A stretch of 64,000 nucleotides of DNA from Ruminococcus sp. UBA1394. GTDB taxonomy: Bacteria; Bacillota; Clostridia; Oscillospirales; Ruminococcaceae. The DNA lies in the NCBI GenBank assembly GCA_002305725.1, contig DBQM01000016.1:10921-74920 (forward strand), written 5' to 3'. The notes beneath the pieces were generated by a model. The model was given only the letters and a program-made list of their open reading frames with translations, was not told where the DNA came from and ran no database searches. Below, piece after piece: positions 51,002-59,500 of the stretch; the first letter of the stretch is position 1, and each line of letters starts with the position of its first letter. A program made the translations under genes and the position numbers.

Positions 51002-52510
51002 TTATTCATCAGCCATGTCAGTTCTGAAAGGCGCAAGAGGTATTCCGTTTTTGCCGAAAACATTGACTTCCATGTAATTCGTCCATGCGTATCTTACATA
51101 CTTCGGCACTTCCACCTTATCAGACTTAACAAAAATCCTGTCGCCGTTCACTTGTGCGACTGCCTTGTAAAATACTTTATCAGCACCGGCAATTTCAAAA
51201 CCGACAGGTTCACCCTTTACGTCAAAACCGTTCTGCGCATGGTCAAATAAAAGCTCAGCGCCGCCGTCATGGTAAATAAGTGAACGGTAAACAGGACCGA
51301 AAGCGTCGGTAGTCTTGTCATTGTAAACGTGATACAGCGCCTGTAAGCCAAGTCTTTCCCCCACAGGCTTTTTGTCTGTCGGGTGGATATTGTTGAATTC
51401 TCCGCACTCGGTAATGACCGCAATTCCGGTGTTCTTTACCGTTTTGTACGCTCTCATCTGTGCCTCACGGATTTTGCACCAGTTTTTTCTGTCGATATCG
51501 TCCCTGTACTTGAACATCGGCAGCTGAACCATGATAAACGGCAGTTCATCGTCGTTCCAGTCATGACGCCAGCAGGCGATAAGGCGTGTTAAAAGGGTGT
51601 AATAGCTGTCAGGTCTGTGGTCGTCAGATTCGCCCTGATAATAGAGAAATCCTCTGATTGTATAGGGTGCAACCCTTGAAATCATTGTTTCGTGCAGACC
51701 GCAGATTCTGAACGGATTTTTTATACCCATAGGTCCGGGCCAGAGGTTTTTGCCGCATATCTTCTGCACCTCGTCCCAGCTGATATCCGGATTTTCAGCA
51801 TAGCATTTCTGCGACTTTATATTCCATTCCGCATCATAGCGGAAGTATTCGTCGTACTCTTCAATCATCTGCCGGTCAGTCTTTCCGTTGACTGCCTTGT
51901 CGTATTCGTCAATGTAAGGAGCGATTTCCTCAACCCCTCCGAGATATTCACGGCTCATCCATGCCGAAGCGGAAGTACCGCCCCAGTTGCAGCCGATTAT
52001 TCCCACAGTTACACACAGTTTTTCCGAGAGCATCTGTGCAAAGTAAAAGCCTGCCGCTGACCATAGCTGTGAGGATTCTTTTCCGGCGGTCTGCCATGAG
52101 GAGTTTTCTTCGGCACGGTAAAAGTCTTCGTCCATAAAGCCGTTTTTAGGGGTATAGTAAAATCTGACATTGGTTTTATCAGAGAGATTTTCAAGGACTG
52201 TCTGTCCGTTTTTGTCATTGCGGAGTTCAAATTCCATGTTGGACTGTCCTCCGGCAAGCCACACTTCGCCAACCATTACATTTTCAAAAACGAGTCTGTC
52301 CGTCCCGTCCTCAACGGCCATTGTGTAAGGACCCCCTGCATTCATCGGAGGGAGAACGGCTGTCCACTTTCCGTCTGCAATTTCCGCATTTACTGATGTT
52401 CCGTCTATTGAAACCGTGACTTCTGAGCTGTCTGTTGTTCCGAAAATATTTATATTTTTATCACGCTGCAAAACCATGTTGCTGCTGAATACTGCTGCTG
52501 TTTTTAGCAT
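51002..52510 (-). CDS. sialate O-acetylesterase-like SASA hydrolase
   Basis: 502 aa from the ATG at 52510 (AAGGAAG 8 bases upstream). The SGNH-type block I is GGQSNMEFEL (catalytic Ser), the distal block is NNIHPTDKKPVGERL (His), and QGESDDH fits the family. The frame starts inside the cell, with no signal peptide, as in intracellular acetylesterases that remove O-acetyl groups from sialic acid or xylan fragments. The substrate is unconfirmed. A small beta-sandwich at the N-terminus (LKTAAVFSSNMVLQRDKNI) is usual for SASA proteins. Confidence 0.85.
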   Translation of the reverse strand: MLKTAAVFSSNMVLQRDKNINIFGTTDSSEVTVSIDGTSVNAEIADGKWTAVLPPMNAGGPYTMAVEDGTDRLVFENVMVGEVWLAGGQSNMEFELRNDKNGQTVLENLSDKTNVRFYYTPKNGFMDEDFYRAEENSSWQTAGKESSQLWSAAGFYFAQMLSEKLCVTVGIIGCNWGGTSASAWMSREYLGGVEEIAPYIDEYDKAVNGKTDRQMIEEYDEYFRYDAEWNIKSQKCYAENPDISWDEVQKICGKNLWPGPMGIKNPFRICGLHETMISRVAPYTIRGFLYYQGESDDHRPDSYYTLLTRLIACWRHDWNDDELPFIMVQLPMFKYRDDIDRKNWCKIREAQMRAYKTVKNTGIAVITECGEFNNIHPTDKKPVGERLGLQALYHVYNDKTTDAFGPVYRSLIYHDGGAELLFDHAQNGFDVKGEPVGFEIAGADKVFYKAVAQVNGDRIFVKSDKVEVPKYVRYAWTNYMEVNVFGKNGIPLAPFRTDMADE

Positions 52511-52584
52511 AGTAAAACTTCCTTTCACCATAAAAACTACATTATACATTATGAACCATAAATAAAATTTTGTCAATGGAAATG

Positions 52585-52613
52585 CAAAAAAAAGCACCGT
52601 AATTAAACGGTGC
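52585..52613 (-). terminator. terminator after the PPTase gene
   Basis: Minus strand AGCACCGT pairs with ACGGTGCT followed by eight T. Between it and the PPTase stop there is a second hairpin (GCGGC/GCCGC). Confidence 0.85.
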
Positions 52614-52681
52614 TAATAGAGAGGGGGATCACGGCGGCCTGCTGCCGCTATTAAAGGCCTTATAAAAGACCAATGAAAATG

Positions 52682-53287
52682 TCAGTTTAAATGGTCAAAG
52701 GAGAATTTTTCTTCAAATGACCTGTAATATACCTGATTATTGAAAATATTACTGCTGCACACAGAGCAGATAAATTCTTTGTTTATTATTATCTGCAAAA
52801 CCGAAAGGTTATATTCTGAATTTACAGTAATATGATTGTTTTCGATAATAAATTCCGCTTTTTTCAGCGGATAGGAAAGTCCTTTTCCTGTTGCCTTTAC
52901 AAGACTTTCTTTGAGAGTCCACAGCTGGAAAAAAGCCGTTTCGGGCGAGCTGCTTTCCCTTACAAATTTTATTTCACGTTCTGTAAAGCATCTTCTGAGA
53001 ACGTGTTCCGGAAACTTCCGTATCTTTTCAGCGTCAGCACCAATTGGCTGTGTCGCTGTTGCACATACTGCAAGTTCTTCGCAGTGGCTTATATTGAAGT
53101 GGAAGCTGCAGTCATCTTTAAGGGACGGCTTTCCGTATTTGTTGTAAACAAATTCCTGTCTGCTTTCGGGAATACCGTTTTGAAGCAGCGCCGAGCGGAG
53201 CAGCTTATGTGCCTCCGCCCTCACTGCATTTCTGTGTGATACTCTTTTGTCGCCCTCAGAATATGCACACTTCTTTAAATATAGCAT
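52682..53287 (-). CDS. 4'-phosphopantetheinyl transferase (Sfp type)
   Basis: 201 aa from the ATG at 53287; a longer frame reads backwards through the preceding gene's Lys-rich tail and is rejected. GADAEKIRKFP (Mg-binding Asp/Glu) and FFQLWTLKESLVKATGKGL (W-x-x-KE-x-x-x-K) are the PPTase motifs. It loads phosphopantetheine onto carrier proteins. It begins 4 bases after the stop of the SCP2/H1-like gene, so the two are co-translated. No carrier protein gene is adjacent. Terminator follows. Confidence 0.9.
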   Translation of the reverse strand: MLYLKKCAYSEGDKRVSHRNAVRAEAHKLLRSALLQNGIPESRQEFVYNKYGKPSLKDDCSFHFNISHCEELAVCATATQPIGADAEKIRKFPEHVLRRCFTEREIKFVRESSSPETAFFQLWTLKESLVKATGKGLSYPLKKAEFIIENNHITVNSEYNLSVLQIIINKEFICSVCSSNIFNNQVYYRSFEEKFSFDHLN

Positions 53288-53291
53288 TAAA

Positions 53292-53909
53292 TCAGCCTTT
53301 TTTAGCTGTTGTCTTTGGAGCTGTCTTGGCTGCCTTTGTTGATTCCTTGGCTGTTGTCTTAGCTGTTGCTTTCTTTGCAGCAGTCTTTGGTGCAGCTGCC
53401 TTTGCAGGAGCCTTCTTTGGTTCAGCAAGACCTATGATGGCTGGTGTTTCATCTTTCTTTGCTGCTGCCTTTGTTGTTTTGGCAGTTGTTTTTGCAGCTG
53501 TTTTTGTAGTTTTAGCAGCAGTCTTGGCAGGCTTTTCAGCTGTCTTTGCTGTTGCTTTCTTAGTTGTTTTCTTGGCAGCCTTCTTGTTGTTTTCAATGAT
53601 AGGCTGGATTGAAAGTGCCTTTGCGATATCGCCTGTTACAGTAAGCTTTCCGCTTTCAAAAGCTGCAGCCGGATCAAGAGCGCCGCTGAAAAGGCTTAAA
53701 AGATCACTGCCGTCAGCTGTTAAAACAGCGTCATTGTCCTTGTAGTCAAAAGGCTCGATAAAGAGTTTTCCGTCAAGGATCTCTGCGTAGAAAATACCTT
53801 CACCTTCGCCTGTTACGTTGAACTGTAAAGCGAGGTGTCCTTCATAATTGCTGACATCAGCAGAACCAAATTCTTCTTTTGCTTTCGCAACGATTTCTTC
53901 GTAAGTCAT
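53292..53909 (-). CDS. SCP2-like domain fused to histone-H1-like Lys/Ala/Thr tail
   Basis: 205 aa. Residues 1-108 resemble the sterol-carrier-protein-2 lipid-binding fold (VSNYEGHLALQFNVTGEGEGIFYAEILDGKLFIEPFDYKDNDAVLTADGSDLLSLFSGALDPAAAFESGKLTVTGDIAKALSI). From about 110 the sequence turns into KKAAKKTTKKATAKTAEK and TAKTTKAAAKK repeats, interrupted once by DETPAIIGLAEPKKAP (about 155-170). Such tails bind DNA or RNA in bacterial H1-like proteins. The combination with SCP2 is unusual. The PPTase gene follows 4 bases later. The lipid ligand and tail target are unknown. Confidence 0.83.
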   Translation of the reverse strand: MTYEEIVAKAKEEFGSADVSNYEGHLALQFNVTGEGEGIFYAEILDGKLFIEPFDYKDNDAVLTADGSDLLSLFSGALDPAAAFESGKLTVTGDIAKALSIQPIIENNKKAAKKTTKKATAKTAEKPAKTAAKTTKTAAKTTAKTTKAAAKKDETPAIIGLAEPKKAPAKAAAPKTAAKKATAKTTAKESTKAAKTAPKTTAKKG

Positions 53910-54292
53910 AAGTAATCCTCCTGTTTTGTTTTCACAAATATCATTATAGCATATTATCTTTACTTTTTTGTTATATTATATTTATATCACAGCCGGATTT
54001 TAAAGTCAATTGCCCAAGTGTAGATTTTTTTTGAGTTTCAATTTGTTTTTTCTGTTAAAAATCGCAAATTTCGCAGTAAAATAAGGCTTTTTGGGAATTT
54101 TACGATTAATTTTTCACAAATTAAAAAGTCATGTTTTTGAATTACTGGTTAATTTGACAGATATTTTGATTGTGCAAAATGACGAAAACGCAAGCGTTTT
54201 TTTGTGAAATACAACATTTTTTTCTTTGAAACTTGCGGTAAATCAATGAAAACAGGACTTGTACAATTTGCTGTCACTTTAAAATGAAAGCA

Positions 54293-54330
54293 CAAAACCG
54301 CCTCTGACTCAAATCGTCAGAAACGGTTCT
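54293..54330 (-). terminator. pfkA terminator
   Basis: Minus strand: GAACCGTTTCTGAC pairs with GTCAGAGGCGGTTTT. The rest of 53940-54290 is AT-rich with a second small AAAACG/GCGTTTTTTT hairpin near 54186-54203 and no ORF. Confidence 0.7.
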
Positions 54331-54349
54331 GCAATGTATTCTTTTGTAT

Positions 54350-55432
54350 TTAGTCACCAAATGAAATGCCGAGATTTTTTGCAGTTGTAACCAGCTGGTC
54401 GTCCGGGGAAACAAACTTTGTCTTTCCTGCGATATCCTCAAGCTTGTTTGAGGTTATCTTTCCGCCTATCTTGGCAACAGTCCTGCCGTATTTGCCCTGT
54501 GAAATAAGCTTTGCGGCATGAACGCCGAACTGGGTCGCAAGGATTCTGTCATAAGCGCTCGGACTTCCGCCTCTTAACATATGTCCCGGGACGCAGACTC
54601 TTGTTTCAAGTCCGGTCTTTGACTGAATCTGTGCGGCAATTCTGTTTGTGGCAGTAACGATACCTGCCTCTGCTCTGCGCTTTGCTCTTTCCTTTTTCTT
54701 CATGGCAGCCTCGTCCTTGTCAAAAACGCCCTCGGCTACAGCTACGATAGAAAAGTTCTTGCCGCTTTCGCTTCTCTTGACAACCGATTTGCATACCTTG
54801 TCAATGTCATAAGGAATCTCCGGAATAAGTATTATGTCAGCGCCTCCGGCAATACCGGCGTTGAGAGTCAGCCAGCCTGCCTTGTTTCCCATGATTTCGC
54901 AGAGGAGTATTCTTGAATGGCTGTTGGCTGTGGTGTGAAGTCTGTCGATTGCGTCGGTGGCAATATCAACGGCTGAGTGGAAACCAAATGTAACGTCTGT
55001 GCCGTAAATATCGTTGTCGATAGTCTTTGGCAGACCGATAACGTTAAGTCCCTCGCTTGAAAGCAGCTGGCTTGTCTTGTGAGTACCGTTTCCGCCGAGA
55101 GTGAGCAGACAGTCAAGCTTCTGCTTCTTGTAGGTTTCCTTCATATTTTTTACCTTGTCAACGTTGTCTTCGCCTATGACCTGCATCATCTTGAACGGCT
55201 GACGCTTTGTTCCGAGAATAGTGCCGCCTCTTGTGAGAATACCTGAAAACTCGTCAGGGTGCATTTCACGGCAGAGGTTGTTTATAAGACCATAGTAGCC
55301 GTTGGCGATACCGATAATTTCAACGTTATCTTCTCCCATCATTTCGTAACAGGCTTTTGCAACGCCTCTTATAGTTGCGTTAAGACCGGGGCAGTCGCCG
55401 CCGCTTGTGAGAATTCCTATTCTTCTTTTCAT
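54350..55432 (-). CDS. pfkA: 6-phosphofructokinase (mixed-type motifs)
   Basis: 360 aa, PFKA family. TSGGDCPGLNAT at the N-terminus, LTRGGTILGT, GGNGTHKTS (113-121), GLPKTIDND (133-141), GFHSAVDIATDAI and MLRGGSPSAYD. The Gly after GGN (Gly116) is the ATP-type residue, but Lys136 in PKTIDND is the residue usual in pyrophosphate-linked enzymes, and Asn115 replaces the metal-binding Asp of GGDG. The donor (ATP or PPi) cannot be told from the sequence. Promoter TTGACA-17-TATAAT at 55526-55554 (minus). An adjacent family-C repeat lies upstream. Confidence 0.88.
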   Translation of the reverse strand: MKRRIGILTSGGDCPGLNATIRGVAKACYEMMGEDNVEIIGIANGYYGLINNLCREMHPDEFSGILTRGGTILGTKRQPFKMMQVIGEDNVDKVKNMKETYKKQKLDCLLTLGGNGTHKTSQLLSSEGLNVIGLPKTIDNDIYGTDVTFGFHSAVDIATDAIDRLHTTANSHSRILLCEIMGNKAGWLTLNAGIAGGADIILIPEIPYDIDKVCKSVVKRSESGKNFSIVAVAEGVFDKDEAAMKKKERAKRRAEAGIVTATNRIAAQIQSKTGLETRVCVPGHMLRGGSPSAYDRILATQFGVHAAKLISQGKYGRTVAKIGGKITSNKLEDIAGKTKFVSPDDQLVTTAKNLGISFGD

Positions 55433-55525
55433 ACTCCTTTGACCATCCTTTCACTTTATATTCCGGATTTTGAATAGATTTTACATAGATTTAATTTGTT
55501 TAAAATCAATCAAGCTGATAATGCT

Positions 55526-55554
55526 ATTATAGCAATTTTTATTGAATTTGTCAA
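55526..55554 (-). promoter_or_regulatory. pfkA promoter
   Basis: Minus strand TTGACA (55549-55554), 17-base spacer, TATAAT (55526-55531). Confidence 0.8.
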
Positions 55555-55618
55555 TAAGAAATAAAATTTACGCTGAGAAATCATCTTTAATCTTTCTTCT
55601 TAATAAATACAACCTTTC

Positions 55619-55686
55619 GTAGGGGCGAGCATTGCTCGCCCGTGATACCGAACAATTTTTTATCGGGCGACCAATGGTCGCCCCTA
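55619..55686. repeat. paired-palindrome repeat, family C
   Basis: GTAGGGGCGAGCATTGCTCG...GGGCGACCAATGGTCGCCCC, nearly identical to the 10717 copy. Confidence 0.8.
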
Positions 55687-55757
55687 TGAAAACAATTGTA
55701 TGAATTTATGGTGTGTTAATCAGATTTTATAAAAAAGAACACAATTATTTTTCACCT

Positions 55758-55789
55758 TTCACAGAATATTCACAATTATATAGTATACT
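55758..55789 (+). promoter_or_regulatory. PhoP-type box and promoter of the response regulator gene
   Basis: TTCACA at 55758-55763 and 55769-55774 (11-base phase, N5), then 9 bases to TATACT (55784-55789). A third near-copy, TTCACC, lies at 55751. This is the direct-repeat form (TT[ACT]ACA-N5) of B. subtilis PhoP boxes. Autoregulation is inferred. Confidence 0.6.
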
Positions 55790-55830
55790 ATACATGAGCC
55801 AAAACAAAATTAAACAGGAGGCGTAAAATT

Positions 55831-56511
55831 ATGAGCAAAATCCTTATTGTAGATGATGAAATCAATATCCGCAGAGTTGTCAGGGAATATGCAGAGTTTG
55901 AGGGCTATGAGGTTTCAGAGGCTGAAAACGGCATGGAAGCTGTGGAACTTGTAAAAAACAACGACTATGACCTCATTGTCATGGATATAATGATGCCAAA
56001 GCTTGACGGCTTTTCCACCTGCAAGGAAATAAAAAAGTACAAGTCGATTCCGGTCATAATGCTTTCTGCAAGGGGCGAGGAATATGACAAGCTTTTCGGC
56101 TTTGAACTGGGTATCGACGATTACGTTGTAAAGCCGTTTTCCCCTAAGGAGCTTATGGCACGAATCAAGGCGGTAATCAAGAGAAATACCCGTCCGGCAA
56201 GCGATGTTCCGGAAAAGCTTAAATTTGACGGCCTTGAAATAGACCTTGCCGGAAGAGAAGTCTATGTTGATGGTGAAAAGGCGTCAATGACCCCAAAGGA
56301 ATATGACCTGCTTTTCTATCTCGTCAAGAACAAAAATCTTGCCCTTACAAGAGATAAGCTGCTGGAAGAGGTCTGGGGCTATGACTTTTTCGGTGACGAC
56401 CGTACTGTTGATACTCACATAAAAATGCTCAGAAACAGTCTGGGTCCTTACAGAAAATTTATCGTTACTCTGAGAGGAATGGGATATAAATTTGAATACG
56501 GTCAGAACTAA
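55831..56511 (+). CDS. OmpR/PhoB-family response regulator
   Basis: 226 aa. Receiver domain with acidic pair (DDE), phosphoacceptor D52 in VMDIMMPK, and K101 in VVKPFSPKEL, so it is active in form. A winged-helix DNA-binding domain (about 130-226) ends ...FIVTLRGMGYKFE. AGGAGG lies before the ATG. The sensor kinase gene overlaps its end. It may bind TTCACA boxes at its own promoter and at the small-RNA promoter downstream of the operon. Confidence 0.95.
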   Translation: MSKILIVDDEINIRRVVREYAEFEGYEVSEAENGMEAVELVKNNDYDLIVMDIMMPKLDGFSTCKEIKKYKSIPVIMLSARGEEYDKLFGFELGIDDYVVKPFSPKELMARIKAVIKRNTRPASDVPEKLKFDGLEIDLAGREVYVDGEKASMTPKEYDLLFYLVKNKNLALTRDKLLEEVWGYDFFGDDRTVDTHIKMLRNSLGPYRKFIVTLRGMGYKFEYGQN

Positions 56512-57955
56512 ACATCGCTGCGCCAGCCTTAAAGTAAAAATATGGCAGTATTTCATGTTCTTTACTGCGGTTGTATTTATACTCCTGTGGCTTTTTCAGA
56601 TAGTCTTTCTGGAAAATTTCTATGAGGGAATGAAAATTTCAGATGTAAAGCAGAAAGCTGTGACCATTCTTGAACACTACGGCGAAGAAGACTACAGCGC
56701 CCTGCTTACCAACATGGCAATCAACAATGACCTTTGCATAGAGATAACCGACAAGTACAACAGAACTCTTTATTCCAAGGACGTTATGGGCAGAAACTGT
56801 CTGATACACGGTCCGAACAACATCTGCTATCAGTTTATACAAAAGCTTAAAGAAAGCGGAAAAAGGACGTTGTATTTCAAGGAATTCAATAATACAATTA
56901 ACAGTGACACTCTTATTATGGTGTCAGCTATAGGAAGTCTTGAAGACCCGGAGGGGTATCTTGTTATAAACACACCTCTTGCGCCTATCGGTTCGACTGC
57001 GTCAATCATTAAAAAACAGCTTGTTATAATAACTTTCTATCTGCTTGTTTTAGGACTTATCATTTCTTTCTTTATGTCAAGGCGAATTGCCGACCCTATT
57101 ACACGCATTACCAAATCCGCCGAACAGCTGGCGGCAGGAAAATATGATACAAAGTTTGAGGGTGGGGGATACCTTGAAATTCAGCAGCTTGCAAGTACTC
57201 TTACCTACGCCGGACAGGAGATATCAAAGGTGGATTCAATGCAGCGTGACCTTATCGCAAACGTGTCCCATGACCTGCGAACACCGCTGACAATGCTCAA
57301 AGCGTATGCTGAGATGATAAGGGACCTTTCCGGTGACAATCCGCAGAAGAGGAATGAACACCTTGAAATCATCATTGAGGAAACCGACCGTCTTGCACAG
57401 CTTGTAAACGATATCCTCGACCTTTCAAAGCTGGAGGACGGCAATCAGAAGCTTAACTACAGCGAGTTCAGCATTACCGAGGTTCTGGACGGTATCATTG
57501 CAAGATACAAGGGTATATCAAAGCAGTCTGACTACAACATTCACTATCAGCCGGACAAGGACGTTATGGTGAAGTGCGACGTTATAAAGATACAGCAGGT
57601 AATCTACAATCTGATAAACAACGCTATCAATTATACCGGTGACGACAAGCAGGTGTTTGTCCGTCAGATAAACAAGCCGGACTGTGTAAGAATAGAGGTT
57701 TCAGACACAGGCGAGGGTATTTCACAGGATAAGATAAGCCTTATTTTTGACAAGTACTACCGTTCTGAAAACCACAAGCGTGAAGTAGTGGGAACAGGTC
57801 TGGGGCTTTCAATCGTCAAGGCTATTCTGAAAAAACACGGCTATAATTTCGGTGTGTACAGCGTTATAGGAACAGGCTCGACATTCTGGTTTGAGATAAG
57901 CGATATTCTGCCCGATGATTTGTCGGAAGATGACGAAAAAGAGCAGAAAAAGTAA
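56492..57955 (+). CDS. sensor histidine kinase partner of the PhoP/VanR-like regulator
   Basis: 487 aa using TTG at 56492, overlapping the regulator by 20 bases; an ATG at codon 22 would start inside the first membrane helix, so TTG is preferred. Two transmembrane helices (about 20-40, 175-195) flank an outer sensor domain of about 130 residues. HAMP (about 196-248), HisKA with SHDLRTPLTML (His260), and HATPase with NLINNAINY, DTGEGIS and GTGLGLSIVK follow. The signal is unknown. Confidence 0.92.
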   Translation: MNTVRTKHRCASLKVKIWQYFMFFTAVVFILLWLFQIVFLENFYEGMKISDVKQKAVTILEHYGEEDYSALLTNMAINNDLCIEITDKYNRTLYSKDVMGRNCLIHGPNNICYQFIQKLKESGKRTLYFKEFNNTINSDTLIMVSAIGSLEDPEGYLVINTPLAPIGSTASIIKKQLVIITFYLLVLGLIISFFMSRRIADPITRITKSAEQLAAGKYDTKFEGGGYLEIQQLASTLTYAGQEISKVDSMQRDLIANVSHDLRTPLTMLKAYAEMIRDLSGDNPQKRNEHLEIIIEETDRLAQLVNDILDLSKLEDGNQKLNYSEFSITEVLDGIIARYKGISKQSDYNIHYQPDKDVMVKCDVIKIQQVIYNLINNAINYTGDDKQVFVRQINKPDCVRIEVSDTGEGISQDKISLIFDKYYRSENHKREVVGTGLGLSIVKAILKKHGYNFGVYSVIGTGSTFWFEISDILPDDLSEDDEKEQKK

Positions 57956-57986
57956 AAAAACAATTTCCGATTTCTTTCAAGTTGTT

Positions 57987-58018
57987 TTCACAGGGATTTC
58001 ACATACGAATTATATAAT
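57987..58018 (+). promoter_or_regulatory. PhoP-type box and promoter of the putative small RNA
   Basis: TTCACA at 57987-57992 and 57998-58003 (N5, 11-base phase), then 9 bases (TACGAATTA) to TATAAT (58013-58018). The architecture is the same as at 55758-55789, including the 9-base distance. There is no standard -35, as in activator-dependent promoters. Confidence 0.6.
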
Positions 58019-58023
58019 ACAGA

Positions 58024-58138
58024 CATACTCATTAATGAGTATGTCTTCAATTTAACGTTTACCCCAGCGTTAAATTAAAAATCCCCAATAATCCCTATAT
58101 CATGGCAAAAGCCTCCCTTTACGGGGGGTTTTTGTTTT
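58024..58138 (+). ncRNA. putative C-rich small RNA downstream of the two-component operon
   Basis: About 115 bases without an ORF, between a PhoP-box promoter and a terminator. A perfect palindrome (half-site AGACATACTCATT, 58021-58046) begins at about +1. Then follows TTTAACG...GCGTTAAA (58052-58075), an unpaired C-rich stretch AATCCCCAATAATCCCTAT (58080-58098), and a terminator whose left arm is GCCTCCC. The TCCC and CCTCC runs are complementary to Shine-Dalgarno sequences. It is inferred to be a PhoP-controlled base-pairing RNA. It could instead be the 3' UTR of the kinase operon. Confidence 0.5.
58109..58137 (+). terminator. terminator of the putative small RNA
   Basis: AAGCCTCCC pairs with GGGGGGTTT-type arm, followed by TTTGTTTT. 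Confidence 0.75.
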
Positions 58139-58150
58139 GGAAAAATAAAA

Positions 58151-59380
58151 TTAATTTTGCGGTTCTGTCCAGCGCTGGTCTTCGTGAATAACCTCAATTA
58201 CATTACCGTCAATATCAATTTCGATAAAGCACTGATAAAACGCTCCGGAGCCTATTCTGATAAAAATACGGTCTCCCTCGCACTGGATTCCAAGGATATA
58301 ATAACCTTCATCATTAAAAAAATCTTTTGCCGAGAAAATCATTGTATTTTCATTTTCGTTCATTCTGTAAATGTAGCCATGAAAGCCATTCCCTTCAGAA
58401 TCTAAGCCATAGAGAATATAATCATCATAGAAATTAACTGCATTCAAATATAGCTTTTCAGACGAATCAAACCCGGGGAGAGTTTTAGCGTCGCAGACGA
58501 CTTCATATTCATAAGTCGAAAGATTAAATCTGAAAAGCTTATCCGAATCTTCGTAATATGTATAATACATATATCCGTTATTTATAATTCCGATTTTGCC
58601 TTTGTCAAAGCTGTTGGTTTCTCCGGTTATAAGGTCATAATATGTAATACCTTGATTTCCGCTGTAATCATACCAGACTTTATCGTCATATATCACAGTG
58701 CTTCCGATATTATACTCACCGTCGCTTAACGAAACAACCACTTCTGTATTACTTCCGTCATTATCCATTCGGTAAACGGACGTATCATTTTCATTGCGTT
58801 CACAGTAATAAATATATTCATCTGTAAAATATTTGCGGCTGCTGAAAGGCAGGTCCTCTTTCTCTATAGGGGTCATAACGTTGTCTTCAAGTCTGTACAA
58901 TTCGTTTTCTTTATCTCCCCAGAAATATTTTGAAAGATACAGCGAATTTCCCTCACGGCATATTACAGAACAATCCTCTGTTGCAGTTAAAATCTCCGGC
59001 TCACCATATCCTCTGTCAAGGCACAGAACATAGTTTGCACTTTGTCTGCCTCCGATTTCAACCTCATAGTATCTGCCGTAATCTGTGAAATATACAAAGC
59101 TTGTATTGCTGTCCATACCCCACTCATAAACCTCGCCAAGATTAAGCTCCTCCGCCATTGGCATATCAGTAACCGGCGGTGCTGTTTCTTTGGGTACGGT
59201 TTCTGATTCAGCTTGAGTTTCGGTTACCTTTTCAGTCGCAGGGGCAGTCTGTTCTGTTGTTTCCGGAACGCTTTCCGTAACATTTTCCGCTGTACTCGAC
59301 TGCGATGATGATTCACCGGAATTACAGCCGCACATTACTGCTGTTAACGCAGCAAGACACAGTATAAATATTTTTTTCAT
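58151..59380 (-). CDS. lipoprotein with beta-propeller-like domain (DUF5050-like)
   Basis: 409 aa. Lipobox MCGC (Cys19), a Ser/Thr/Glu linker (about 20-75), then about 320 residues of repeated short beta patterns (VIYDDKVWYDYSGNQGITYYDLITGETNSF; SLYLSKYFWGDKENELYRLEDN; IYYCERNENDTSVYRMDNDGS) typical of DUF5050/WD-like propellers on the cell surface. There is no catalytic motif. It probably binds a ligand or protein. It is convergent with the small-RNA region. Confidence 0.75.
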   Translation of the reverse strand: MKKIFILCLAALTAVMCGCNSGESSSQSSTAENVTESVPETTEQTAPATEKVTETQAESETVPKETAPPVTDMPMAEELNLGEVYEWGMDSNTSFVYFTDYGRYYEVEIGGRQSANYVLCLDRGYGEPEILTATEDCSVICREGNSLYLSKYFWGDKENELYRLEDNVMTPIEKEDLPFSSRKYFTDEYIYYCERNENDTSVYRMDNDGSNTEVVVSLSDGEYNIGSTVIYDDKVWYDYSGNQGITYYDLITGETNSFDKGKIGIINNGYMYYTYYEDSDKLFRFNLSTYEYEVVCDAKTLPGFDSSEKLYLNAVNFYDDYILYGLDSEGNGFHGYIYRMNENENTMIFSAKDFFNDEGYYILGIQCEGDRIFIRIGSGAFYQCFIEIDIDGNVIEVIHEDQRWTEPQN

Positions 59381-59448
59381 AAATGCTCCTCATATTATTC
59401 ATTTGTTCGGCGTAATGAAAGTCTGAAACAGTCTGTAATTTTATATAA

Positions 59449-59480
59449 AACAAAAGCGGCTCATTTTCAGAGCCGCCTTA
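59449..59480 (-). terminator. gap terminator
   Basis: Minus strand GCGGCTC pairs with GAGCCGC followed by TTTTGTTTT. Confidence 0.8.
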
Positions 59481-59500
59481 TTTATTAAGCTATTAGTTGA

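Noticed and set aside
50816..51250. 144-residue plus-strand frame across the FAD-protein / esterase boundary
   Set aside because: Antisense to two well-supported genes, no ribosome site.
52682..53428. Longer PPTase start that adds about 47 Gln/Arg-rich residues
   Set aside because: The extension lies inside the C-terminal tail of the upstream gene in another frame; the ATG at 53287 follows that gene's stop by 4 bases.
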